Source: Saprospiraceae bacterium (GTDB lineage Bacteria; Bacteroidota; Bacteroidia; Chitinophagales; Saprospiraceae). From it: a stretch of DNA of 64,000 nt. The position numbers were made by a program, and so were the translations under genes. Under the pieces are notes generated by a model. That model saw nothing but the letters and a program-made list of their open reading frames with translations. It had not been told where the DNA came from and made no database searches. Position 1 is the first letter of the stretch. Each line of letters begins with the position of its first letter. The stretch covers positions 186,001 to 250,000 of the forward strand of contig CATQHI010000001.1 of NCBI GenBank assembly GCA_958295895.1, in the 5' to 3' direction. Shown piece after piece: positions 52,227 to 60,336 of the stretch.

Positions 52227-53539
52227 ATCACCCGCGTCTCCCCCGGTACCGGCACGGGGTAGTAGCCACTCTCCAGCGGTAGGATGGGCGGCGGAGCATC
52301 AAAGGCATAAGTGGCCGGCGATAGGTCGAGGTCGGAGGCTAGGGCGGTATCCCAGTCTATGACCTGACCGGAGTAGGTGGCCATGCGACCCATGATGGCG
52401 GTCATCGTGGCGTGGGCACCATTCTCGGCGTCGGCGTACTTGTACTCCCCATCGGCGACGGCCTTGAACAGAAGGTCATGCTCGTACTGGTAGGGGTTGG
52501 GGTCTTTCCGGTCGTTGTGGTCGAGCAGCGCGTAGCCACCGGGAGTGAGGAGCTTGCCCGGGGCGGGGGCGCTACCGTTCGTACCCTGAAATTCCTCACT
52601 GACCTTAGTCGAGCAACCTTCCCAGTGGCGGCACTGGCTGATCATGCGGCTACCGTCGGCGTAGGTGTACTCCACGTAGTGGTGGTCGAAGATCTCGCCG
52701 TACTCCTTGCCGGTACGCATGTGGCGACCACCGTAACCGGAGGCCGACTGCGGGGTGTCCTGCTTGACCCAGTTACCGACGTCGAGGTTATGGATGTGCT
52801 GCTCGTTGATGTGGTCGCCGCAGAGCCAGTTGAAGTAGTACCAGTTGCGCATCTGGTATTCCATTTCGGTCTGCTGCGGCTCGCGGGGACGTACCCACAC
52901 CCCACCGCTGTTCCAGTACACGTAGCTGGTGGTGATGTCGCCGATAGCTCCGTTTTGCAGCATGTCGATCCAGCCGTCGGTGTAGGCCTTCTGGTAGTGG
53001 CGCTGGAGACCGACAACTACGTTGAGCTTCTTGGCCTTCGCTTCCTTCGCGGCGGCCAGTACTCGGCGTACCCCGGGGGCATCTACCGCCACCGGTTTTT
53101 CCATAAATATCTGCTTCTCCGCCGCCACGGCCGCCTCGAAGTGGATGGGGCGAAAGCCGGGGGGTGTGGCGATTAGGACCACGTCGCAGAGCGGAATGAC
53201 TTTTTCGTAGGCGTCGAAACCGACGAATTTGTTCTCCTCGGCCACATCGAGCCGGGCGGCGTCCATTTCGTTTTCCTCCAGCTGGGTTTGGATGCCGGTA
53301 TAGGCTTTATCCAGCCGGTCGCGGAAGGCATCGCCCATCGCCACCAATTTGACGTTTTGCTCGGTGCTCAGCGCCTGAAAGGCCGCACCCGTGCCGCGCC
53401 CCCCGCAGCCGATGAGGCCTATACGGATTGCATCGTCGACGGAGGAATGCACCTTGGCGGCCAGCTCGGGGGTGATGGCCAGGCCGGCGGCGGCCAGGGC
53501 GGTGGTACGTTGGAGGAAAGAACGGCGATTGATGGGCAT
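52223..53539 (-). CDS. Tat-exported Gfo/Idh/MocA-family oxidoreductase
   Basis: A 438-residue NAD(P)-dependent oxidoreductase family member. ATG 53539 gives MPINRRSFLQRTTALAAAGL, a clear twin-arginine signal; the frame is open a further 73 codons upstream but that stretch lies in the palindrome region and is not protein-like. Seen: the nucleotide-binding RIGLIGCGGRGTGAAF, MEKPVAVDAPGVRRV with the catalytic Lys, and YNWLCGDHINEQHIHNLD-type motif (seen as WLCGDHINEQHIHNLD). Exported members act on sugars or glycans and are common in Bacteroidota. It is followed by apbE with a GTGA overlap. Confidence 0.92.
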   Translation of the reverse strand: MPINRRSFLQRTTALAAAGLAITPELAAKVHSSVDDAIRIGLIGCGGRGTGAAFQALSTEQNVKLVAMGDAFRDRLDKAYTGIQTQLEENEMDAARLDVAEENKFVGFDAYEKVIPLCDVVLIATPPGFRPIHFEAAVAAEKQIFMEKPVAVDAPGVRRVLAAAKEAKAKKLNVVVGLQRHYQKAYTDGWIDMLQNGAIGDITTSYVYWNSGGVWVRPREPQQTEMEYQMRNWYYFNWLCGDHINEQHIHNLDVGNWVKQDTPQSASGYGGRHMRTGKEYGEIFDHHYVEYTYADGSRMISQCRHWEGCSTKVSEEFQGTNGSAPAPGKLLTPGGYALLDHNDRKDPNPYQYEHDLLFKAVADGEYKYADAENGAHATMTAIMGRMATYSGQVIDWDTALASDLDLSPATYAFDAPPPILPLESGYYPVPVPGETRVM

Positions 53540-53552
53540 GATCGGGGGGGCT

Positions 53553-53670
53553 GTTCGTCGGCCGAATGCCTTGCGTAGCGAGGTTCGTCCGCCGAGTGGG
53601 TTAAGGAATAAACTCGGCGGACGAACTTTTAGGACCGCTGAGGGCGGTCCGAAAAGGATTCGGCCGCCGA
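53553..53670. repeat. Nested inverted repeats, cloverleaf-like
   Basis: Outer arms GTTCGTCGGCCGAAT (53553-53567) and ATTCGGCCGCCGA (53658-53670) enclose three hairpins: CCTTGC/GCGAGG (53569-53583), a perfect 15-base pair GTTCGTCCGCCGAGT / ACTCGGCGGACGAAC (53583-53597 and 53612-53626), and 53626-53638 with 53644-53656 (one mismatch). It lies between two co-directional minus-strand genes. Confidence 0.7.
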
Positions 53671-53687
53671 GGAGGAGCCGACAGAGA

Positions 53688-54581
53688 CTAGTCGACAATC
53701 GACTCGGCAAAAAAGGTACGCACTTCTTCCGAACTCGGCTGCTTTTTCGGCGAAACAATGCGAAATCCTAGAAAGGCACTGTCTACGTTCCACCAGATAC
53801 TCTTAGGAATCTGCGGGTCGCGGGCCTGCCAGCGGGGGCTTGACTTTTCGCGGGCGCGGCAGCCGGCCTCGGCCGCAGGCGTATCGAAGGAGCCGCCCCG
53901 CACGGTGCGGGAGTGCTTGCCATCGGGGCGCATCCAGGGGTCCTGTCCGTCGCCGGTGCGGTCGGCGTAGTCGTCGTAGTACTCGTCTAGCGTCCACTCG
54001 CTGACGTTGCCGAGCATGTCGTAGAGTCCCCAGGCATTGGGGGTTTTCTCGCCGGTCTTGTGGTAGGTTTCCTCGCCGTTCTCGAGTAGCCAGGCCAGGT
54101 CGGGCAGGTCGGCGGGGTCTGGTTCTTCACCGGCCAGGCAGGCGTACTCCCATTCGGCCTCGGTGGGCAGGCGGAAGAAGCGGCCGGTCTTTTCGTAGAG
54201 CCACGCGCAGTAGCGCAGCGCGGCCTGCTGGGTCGTATTCACCTGGGGGTAGCCGCCGCGGGTGCCCATGCCGTAGGTGAGGTCGAGGTAGGGCGGGGAG
54301 GGGCGGGCCCAGCCGTCGGCATCCCAGTCCGCATTAGCGGCTAAAGGAGTATCGTTTTCACGCACCTGGAAGATTCGGTAGGCCTCGTGCGTCACCTCAT
54401 GGCTGGAGATGGCAAAGGGGGAGAGGGTTACCTCCTTTCCTTCGATGGTATGCGCGCCGCCCTCCAGGGGGACCATGGTAAAGCTGACGTCGGTACCGGG
54501 TAGCCACACGGTGTCCACTTGGGCGGGGAGCGCGGGTGCTAGGTGAATCGCAAGGAGCAGGAGAAAAATGTGGCGCTTCAT
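53688..54581 (-). CDS. FGE/SUMF1-domain protein, exported
   Basis: A 297-residue exported protein (signal peptide about 1-20, ending ALPAQ) with the formylglycine-generating-enzyme fold: SHEVTHEAYRIFQ, RLPTEAEWEYACLAG, GLYDMLGNVSEWTLD and TVRGGSFDT...FLGFRIV. True FGE enzymes carry two active-site Cys near the end; here the region reads GGSFDTPAAEAGCRARE with only one Cys, so it is probably a non-enzymatic or different-function member (as in GldJ/GldK-type proteins). ATG 54581 is preferred to GTG 54587. It lies 5 bases after the orphan HigA gene. Confidence 0.85.
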   Translation of the reverse strand: MKRHIFLLLLAIHLAPALPAQVDTVWLPGTDVSFTMVPLEGGAHTIEGKEVTLSPFAISSHEVTHEAYRIFQVRENDTPLAANADWDADGWARPSPPYLDLTYGMGTRGGYPQVNTTQQAALRYCAWLYEKTGRFFRLPTEAEWEYACLAGEEPDPADLPDLAWLLENGEETYHKTGEKTPNAWGLYDMLGNVSEWTLDEYYDDYADRTGDGQDPWMRPDGKHSRTVRGGSFDTPAAEAGCRAREKSSPRWQARDPQIPKSIWWNVDSAFLGFRIVSPKKQPSSEEVRTFFAESIVD

Positions 54582-54586
54582 GGGCA

Positions 54587-54880
54587 CTAATCTACCGATA
54601 AAGCCGTAATTGACGCGAGCTCAGCTCCTTTTGCTTCAGCCTCTTCCTCCAGATCATAATTATCCTGTAGCCCGAGCCAAAACTTGGCGGAGGTGCCAAA
54701 ATACTTACTTAGTCGGAGCGCGGTATCCGCGGTGATCCTTCGCCTTTCAGATAGGATATTGCTGATTCTGGTCTGAGGAATACCGAGGTCCTTAGCCAGG
54801 CGGTAGGCTGATAAGCTGAGCGGGGCTAAAAACTCTTCGCGTAGGACCTCTCCGGGGTGGATATTTGATAGCTGTTCCAT
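54587..54880 (-). CDS. higA: HigA-type antitoxin / HTH regulator without visible toxin
   Basis: A 97-residue protein of the HigA family: N-terminal IHPGEVLREEFLAPL, then a Cro/CI helix-turn-helix (SAYRLAKDLGIPQTRISNIL) and FGTSAKFWLGLQDNYDLE, all characteristic. HigB toxin genes normally lie just upstream, but the 130 bases before ATG 54880 have no frame for it. It is therefore an orphan and may act as a plain regulator. The FGE-like gene follows directly. Confidence 0.88.
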   Translation of the reverse strand: MEQLSNIHPGEVLREEFLAPLSLSAYRLAKDLGIPQTRISNILSERRRITADTALRLSKYFGTSAKFWLGLQDNYDLEEEAEAKGAELASITALSVD

Positions 54881-55010
54881 TGTGGTACCGTCTACTCGCC
54901 AATATACAGCACCTATTGCCTTAACCCCCCAATAACACCCCCCTTAACCTTCCCTTTATGCCAGCCGGCACCGCCCCCGCCGTTCTGAGCCGCAACCAAA
55001 CGAATCTACC

Positions 55011-55694
55011 ATGCGACTCATTCTTATGACCTTACTCGCCCTGGCGACCGCCGCCGCGATCAGTGCCCAGACCACCATCGGCCTCCGCGCCGGCTACGGA
55101 CAATCCGGCCTACGCAGTGGCGAGACCTTCGATGTAGTCACCGAGCAGACCGGCTGGGTGGCCGCCCCCTCCCTGGGCGTGTTTGCCGAGCTGCCGCTGT
55201 CGGACCTCATCACCCTGCGCCCAGGACTGGAATACAACCGGCGGGGCACCAGCGTCGGACTCACGCAGGGGGTGGAGCTCTTTGGCGTCCGATTGCCGGT
55301 AGGTGCCCGGGCCCGTACGACCTTTGATTATCTGGAAGTGCCCCTCCTGGTTCGGCTTAGTCTACCCACGGATGGGACCGTACGGCCGTACGCGCTCGTG
55401 GGGCCATCGGTAGGCTATGCGCTATCCGGGAAGCTTCGCACCAGCGCACGCGCCCTGCTTGACTTTACGCTTAGTACGACGGACATCAATTTGGAGGCGA
55501 TCAACTACGAACGGTTGCACCTGGGATTAGTGGCCGGAGCGGGTGTAAGGGCGGATTTAGGCCCCGCTAGCGCGCTCTTTTTGGAGGCCCGCTACGAGCA
55601 CGGACTGACGCAGCCCTACAACGTGCCGTTGCTGCGTGATGGAGTGGGATTTCAGGGGTGGAATCTGGGGGCGGGGGTCAGTTTTGCGCTGTAA
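55011..55694 (+). CDS. Outer-membrane beta-barrel protein, PorT family
   Basis: A 227-residue exported barrel. Signal peptide 1-19 (ending AISAQ), mature start TTIGLRAGYGQSGL, about eight to ten amphipathic strands (for example YLEVPLLVRLSLP, VRPYALVGPSVGYAL), and a terminal LGAGVSFAL. It resembles the PorT-like barrels of Bacteroidota. No specific function can be given. It lies 27 bases before the alpha-galactosidase gene on the same strand. Confidence 0.82.
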   Translation: MRLILMTLLALATAAAISAQTTIGLRAGYGQSGLRSGETFDVVTEQTGWVAAPSLGVFAELPLSDLITLRPGLEYNRRGTSVGLTQGVELFGVRLPVGARARTTFDYLEVPLLVRLSLPTDGTVRPYALVGPSVGYALSGKLRTSARALLDFTLSTTDINLEAINYERLHLGLVAGAGVRADLGPASALFLEARYEHGLTQPYNVPLLRDGVGFQGWNLGAGVSFAL

Positions 55695-55721
55695 TTCAGG
55701 CTCAGCCAGTACATTGAGTGA

Positions 55722-57620
55722 ATGATTCGGTGCTCGCTCCTTTTATTTCTGTTTTTGGCCACCCTCCAACTCCCGGCCAGCGACACCCTCCTCATCCTCG
55801 ACAACGGCACCGGCCGCTTTGAACTGCAGACCCGGCAGGGCAGGCTGTACCTCCATCGCATTACCGATCTACGGCACGACTACACGCTTACCTTCGACAC
55901 CGCCCAATCCCTATTCAGCTGGCCGGAGGGGGCCACCGTGCGCCTGGAGGAGACCTCGCAAGACCGCATCCCCGCCACCGCCTACCGCCCGGCCCACACC
56001 CTGCTACGCCTCACCCAGACCGGCGGAGCGGATACCCTGAAACGCACCTTCCGCCTCTTCGACGGTGTGGTAGCCCTACAGTGCAATCAGCAACTAACGG
56101 GCGGGGCCGCAGGTGCAGCATTCAACGCCGGGCTCCCCGGCCGCCACTGGCAACTCACCACCGTACGTTTCACCGACCAAACCGATGGGCATAACGATCT
56201 GATGCAAGCCGACGAGTACCTACTCTTCAACGGCACTACCCGCACCCGGGGCAACCTGCTCGTAGCCCGCAATACCCTTACCGATCAAGGACTGTGGCTG
56301 CTCAAGGAAGCCCCCCTGGGTGAGAGCCAGCTCGACGATCCGGGCTACGATTTTGCCTTTGGCTTTGATCGTCTGAGCGTAATGGGTCACCGGTATGGCT
56401 TCTCCATTGGGCTTTGCACCGGCGACCCCGCCCTGGAATCTCTGCGCGCCTATCAACTGGCCAGCTACCGCTACCTGCCCGAGCGCGACGAAATGGTGCT
56501 AATGAACACCTGGGGCGACCGTGGTCAGGACGGCAAGGTGAACGAGGCCTTCGTGCTGCGCGAACTCGAAATCGCCGCGGGCCTTGGTATCACCCACTTC
56601 CAGATTGACGACGGCTGGCAGGCCGGGCTGTCCAAAAACTCCGCCTCCACGGCCGGCGACCGTTGGGGGTACTGGGAGACCGAAGACTGGCTGCCCCACC
56701 CGGAACGCTTTCCGAACGGATTCACCCCGGTAATCGACCGCGCCAGGCAACTTGGTATGGAGGTCGGCCTCTGGTTCAACGCCAGCCGCGAGGACGACTA
56801 TGCCGCCTGGCAGCGCGACGCTGCGCTATTAATTGGTCTATATAACGACTACGGCATCCGCACCTTTAAGATGGATGGGGTGGACTTACCCACGGCGCGC
56901 AGCGACCGTAACTTTCGTAGCCTGCTAGATTCGGTACGTACGGCCACCGATGGCCACGTGGTATTCAACCTAGACGTCACCGCCGGGCAGCGCGGTGGCT
57001 ATTTCTACCTCGCCGACTACGGTAACGTCTTCCTGGAAAACCGTTACACCGACTGGGGCAAGTACTACCCCCACTGGACGCTGCGCAACGTGTGGCAGCT
57101 CGCTCACTACCTGCCCCCCGCCCGCCTGCAAATCGAGTTCCTCAACCCCCGCCGCAACACCGATAAGTACCCCGCCGGCGACCCCCTGGCCCCCTCCAAC
57201 TACGACCTCGCCTACCTCTTCGCTACCACCGCCGTCGCCCAACCCCTGGCCTGGATGGAGGGCGGTAACCTCAGCCCGGAGGACCAGCGTGATAGCATCA
57301 TCCATCACTTTCACCCCTACTTTCAGGACCTACACACCGGCATCACCCTACCCATCGGTGAGCAGCCCGACGGCACCGCCTGGACCGGCTTTCGCACCGC
57401 CACCAGCGATAGCACCGGACTGCTGCTGGTCTTTCGCGAATACAACGAGCGCGAAAGTGCGGACGTAGCCACGGGGCTACTCCCCGGACGCAAAGTTACC
57501 CTCCAACCCTTGGTAGGCCATGGCAAGAAAGCTGCACTGACGGTGGGCCCGTCAGGTAGGCTATTGCTCAGTCTACCTGAGCCACGCTCGTTTGCGCTAT
57601 ATCACTATACCCTACACTAA
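55722..57620 (+). CDS. GH36-type alpha-galactosidase, exported
   Basis: A 632-residue glycoside hydrolase that would release alpha-linked galactose. Residues 1-19 form a signal peptide. After an N-terminal beta-supersandwich domain (about 20-260) the barrel carries MNTWGDRG, ITHFQIDDGWQ, and FKMDGVDLP with the nucleophile Asp, then ENRYTDWGKYYPHW. The C-terminal beta domain ends SFALYHYTLH. The acid/base Asp position is not certain from the sequence alone. Location is periplasmic or outer-membrane, matching the glycan-use theme of the window. Confidence 0.86.
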   Translation: MIRCSLLLFLFLATLQLPASDTLLILDNGTGRFELQTRQGRLYLHRITDLRHDYTLTFDTAQSLFSWPEGATVRLEETSQDRIPATAYRPAHTLLRLTQTGGADTLKRTFRLFDGVVALQCNQQLTGGAAGAAFNAGLPGRHWQLTTVRFTDQTDGHNDLMQADEYLLFNGTTRTRGNLLVARNTLTDQGLWLLKEAPLGESQLDDPGYDFAFGFDRLSVMGHRYGFSIGLCTGDPALESLRAYQLASYRYLPERDEMVLMNTWGDRGQDGKVNEAFVLRELEIAAGLGITHFQIDDGWQAGLSKNSASTAGDRWGYWETEDWLPHPERFPNGFTPVIDRARQLGMEVGLWFNASREDDYAAWQRDAALLIGLYNDYGIRTFKMDGVDLPTARSDRNFRSLLDSVRTATDGHVVFNLDVTAGQRGGYFYLADYGNVFLENRYTDWGKYYPHWTLRNVWQLAHYLPPARLQIEFLNPRRNTDKYPAGDPLAPSNYDLAYLFATTAVAQPLAWMEGGNLSPEDQRDSIIHHFHPYFQDLHTGITLPIGEQPDGTAWTGFRTATSDSTGLLLVFREYNERESADVATGLLPGRKVTLQPLVGHGKKAALTVGPSGRLLLSLPEPRSFALYHYTLH

Positions 57621-57658
57621 TACTGAGCAGGCCTCCCCAAGCACTGCTTCTCATGACC

Positions 57659-57961
57659 CTACCGAACGATAAACTGCTTGCGTACCGGCGCCACCCCTGC
57701 CGCTTCGATCAGTAGTACGTAAGTACCACTTGCCAGCGGCTCGGAAAATGTCCCTGTAGCGGCATCCGTCCAGTAAGTGGAGGTAGCTAGTGCCCTTCCG
57801 CTGATGTCGAATACCGTAAGTCGGCTACCCATCTTGATTCCCGTCACGCGGAAGCCCGCCCGTCCTGCCGGATTGGGGGATACGGAGATGTCACCGTTGT
57901 CAATCGGTGTGCTGCGGGTACCAACCACCTCACCGCTCGGTAGGGGCGGTGCCAGCTCCAC
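57659..57961 (-). pseudogene. Detached T9SS C-terminal sorting domain
   Basis: The frame encodes about 100 residues ending in a type-A T9SS sorting domain: ISVSPNPAGRAGFRVTG, LTVFDISGRALATS, LASGTYVLLIEAAG and the basic KQFIVR end. It has no signal peptide or cargo domain. It is in the same frame as the gene at 57980-60154, six codons after that gene's TGA stop. It is either the remnant 3' end of a second secreted-protein gene or a read-through extension. A GTG at 57961 could start it but would give a product with no export signal. Confidence 0.7.
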
Positions 57962-57979
57962 CCGGGGGGTGCCTCCGCC

Positions 57980-60154
57980 TCACCTTTTTATGATCCGGTG
58001 GGTGGATACCCTACCGCCCCGTACGTCGCTGATCACTACGTTGTAAAGGCCTGCCGGTAGACCGGCTAAGCTAACGACCTGCTTACCGCCGGTCAGTTGC
58101 TCGGTGAGTAGTAGTTTACCCGACACACTGTAGAAGTTAGCGGTCAACTGGCTAGACTTCCGGCTAGTAAGGGTAATGGTCAACTGATCCACAACGGGGC
58201 TGGGGTAGAGCTGTGGTAGCTCGGCCTGCTCATTCGTTACGTACACAGCCTTACTGTAGGTGGTGGTACCGTCGAAATCCACGTCCACCAGCCGGTAGTA
58301 GGCCTCCGGTAGCGGTTGCCGGTCCAGAAAGCTGTACCGCAGCAGTTCGTTGCTGTAGCCGGTAGCCTGCACCCGCCCAATTTCACTGAACTCCCCGTCG
58401 GCCGCCCGGCGCTGCACGATGAAGTAGTCGGTATCGAACTCGGTGGCCGTCTCCCAGTCTACCCGTACCGCCTGCTTGTCGTAGGCCGCACTGAAGTGGA
58501 CCAGTACGATGGGGAGGGTGCTGGAGAAGTCCATCGTCACGGTAGCCTGATTGCTCTGGGTGGTAGCGCGATCGCGGGAGCGGTAATTGAAGGTGACCAC
58601 CACCGGTCCGTCTGCGGGGTCGAACTCGAAGAGCGTTTCATCGAAGTTGTTGATGTTTCGCGACCGGGTTAGCGCCGTACCATTATAGTATAGGATGCCC
58701 TCCGCACTGCTATCAGGAATGCTTGCGACCAGAATCGTTGTCGGAATACCGTCCTCGGCATCGGCTACGTCGAGACTGGGTACCTGCACCCGATTGGAAC
58801 CCCCGGGGTTGTTCTGGGGTGGTTCACTTACGTTCTGCGCCGTGGGTTTGGTATTGATACCGAAGTTGATGTCAGAAAGGTTATCCCCAAGGGCGAGGGT
58901 GAAGGAGAGTCGGCCGTTGTTCGAGCCGTCGCTGCCCGCGGCGGTACCGATATTGTCTCCCACGAATACGTGGGTAGTCGGTAAATTCTGGGCGGGAGGA
59001 GCGGCACCCTCCGTACCCTGGTTGCGGCCGATGCGAATCTCGTAATTCCCCGCGAAATCGCCCTCAAAGGCGTAGGTGCCATCGGAATTGACGGCCAGGG
59101 AGGTGACCACGCTGCTTGATTGGATCAGGGTAGCGAAGAGTGGGACCGTACCCGCTGTTCCCGTGCCCGTGCCGTTTACGGTATCATCGCTGCGTCCGTT
59201 GCCATCGGCGAACACGTTGCCGGAAAGCACGGCCGGAGCGTAGCAGCCCGAGGCGGCATCGGCGTTACCGCTGCGGATATCCTCGGCCACGGACAGTTGG
59301 GTAAAGGCACCGGTACCGAGGTTGACGGAGTAGATGATCCCCTCCGAGTCGATGGCCCGCACGGCGCCAAAACGATTTTTGTATAGTCCTAGAATGGTGT
59401 TCGTTATGCCCGTGGCGCCCACGGGGGTGATGACTCCCGTGGCGCTGTTGATACGGTAGAGGGTATTCCGCTGTCGGTTACTACCGTAGAGTGTACCGCT
59501 AGTCTCATCGAAGATGATGTCAGTGATCGTCAGTTTATTATCGCCGGCGTCCTGGCAGGAGGGGCAGGTCAGCGTGGCGGTGCTCTCCACCGTGGCGGTA
59601 CTGCCGGAGGAGATGTTGATCTTCTGAATAAGGTTACGAAAGCCCGTAGAGTTGGTGAGGGCGTAAGAGGTATTGACGTAGTAGTTGCCGTCCAGGTCGA
59701 AGGTGCCCGAGCCGATGGCCCCGCCGTTGTTGTCGACCGTCTGGGCATTATTCGTAGTGAATCTTCGAATACCGTTCACCGTGATAGCCTGCCGGGCGCA
59801 ATTGGCTCCGATCCGGTAAAGTCTTCCGGAAAACTGCGAGGAGTCGAAGCGCGATACGGCATAGAGAAAGTTGTCCTGCGGATTGAACGCCAGTGCGTTG
59901 AGGGATACATCCAGCTGAGCCGCCGTGCAAACGGTGGTCCGATCTCCGGTAGCGGTGGTGAGTCGACTCAGGCGCGAGTCGGAAATCCGCAGTACCCCAC
60001 TTTGCGTAGCACTGGTAGCCGAGGAGATGTAGTACCCAAATCCATCACTACCGGAGCAGGCAAAGGGGGTAGGGGTCTGGCTCCGGGCCACAAAGGGCAG
60101 GAGGCAGATCCCCGCAAGGATCAACGCAATACGCATGGTAGGCAATTTTTTCAT
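57980..60154 (-). CDS. T9SS-secreted surface protein with C-terminal sorting domain
   Basis: A 724-residue protein. Signal peptide about 1-25 (ending ARSQ). The N-terminal 330 residues form a beta-propeller-like region (YAVSRFDSSQFSGRLYRIG, GTLYGSNRQRNTLYRINSAT), then an SdrD-B-like carbohydrate/adhesin-type segment (GNVFADGNGRSDDTVNG), a fibronectin-like domain (LVHFSAAYDKQAVRVDWETA) and the T9SS type-A sorting domain (LYPSPVVDQLTI...HRIIKR). It is thus exported to the surface through T9SS. An internal ATG at 60136 is an alternative start. Confidence 0.88.
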   Translation of the reverse strand: MKKLPTMRIALILAGICLLPFVARSQTPTPFACSGSDGFGYYISSATSATQSGVLRISDSRLSRLTTATGDRTTVCTAAQLDVSLNALAFNPQDNFLYAVSRFDSSQFSGRLYRIGANCARQAITVNGIRRFTTNNAQTVDNNGGAIGSGTFDLDGNYYVNTSYALTNSTGFRNLIQKINISSGSTATVESTATLTCPSCQDAGDNKLTITDIIFDETSGTLYGSNRQRNTLYRINSATGVITPVGATGITNTILGLYKNRFGAVRAIDSEGIIYSVNLGTGAFTQLSVAEDIRSGNADAASGCYAPAVLSGNVFADGNGRSDDTVNGTGTGTAGTVPLFATLIQSSSVVTSLAVNSDGTYAFEGDFAGNYEIRIGRNQGTEGAAPPAQNLPTTHVFVGDNIGTAAGSDGSNNGRLSFTLALGDNLSDINFGINTKPTAQNVSEPPQNNPGGSNRVQVPSLDVADAEDGIPTTILVASIPDSSAEGILYYNGTALTRSRNINNFDETLFEFDPADGPVVVTFNYRSRDRATTQSNQATVTMDFSSTLPIVLVHFSAAYDKQAVRVDWETATEFDTDYFIVQRRAADGEFSEIGRVQATGYSNELLRYSFLDRQPLPEAYYRLVDVDFDGTTTYSKAVYVTNEQAELPQLYPSPVVDQLTITLTSRKSSQLTANFYSVSGKLLLTEQLTGGKQVVSLAGLPAGLYNVVISDVRGGRVSTHRIIKR

Positions 60155-60171
60155 GAGGTTCCCATCAGCTT

Positions 60172-60187
60172 CCTCAGTTAACTGAGG
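60172..60187. promoter_or_regulatory. Perfect 16-bp palindrome upstream of the T9SS protein gene
   Basis: CCTCAGTTAACTGAGG, 18-33 bases before the start codon at 60154. It could be an operator or the 5' end of the leader. Confidence 0.4.
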
Positions 60188-60336
60188 TGAGCAGACGTGA
60201 AAATGCGAAAGCTTAAAGCTAAAGACGCGTGCAATGTACTACGGGAAAATCAGTTGCCACAGTTAATTTTTTGCTTTAGAGAGTGGTGGGGTCTCATTGT
60301 AATTAGCCCTGCACCCGCGGCCCCGCCCGCTTTGAC

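Noticed and set aside
52412-53176. 254-codon + strand open frame
   Set aside because: It is antisense to the Gfo/Idh/MocA gene and has no protein-like motif.
57961-57961. GTG 57961 as the start of an independent gene
   Set aside because: The product would be a bare sorting domain with no export signal, which cannot reach the T9SS on its own.
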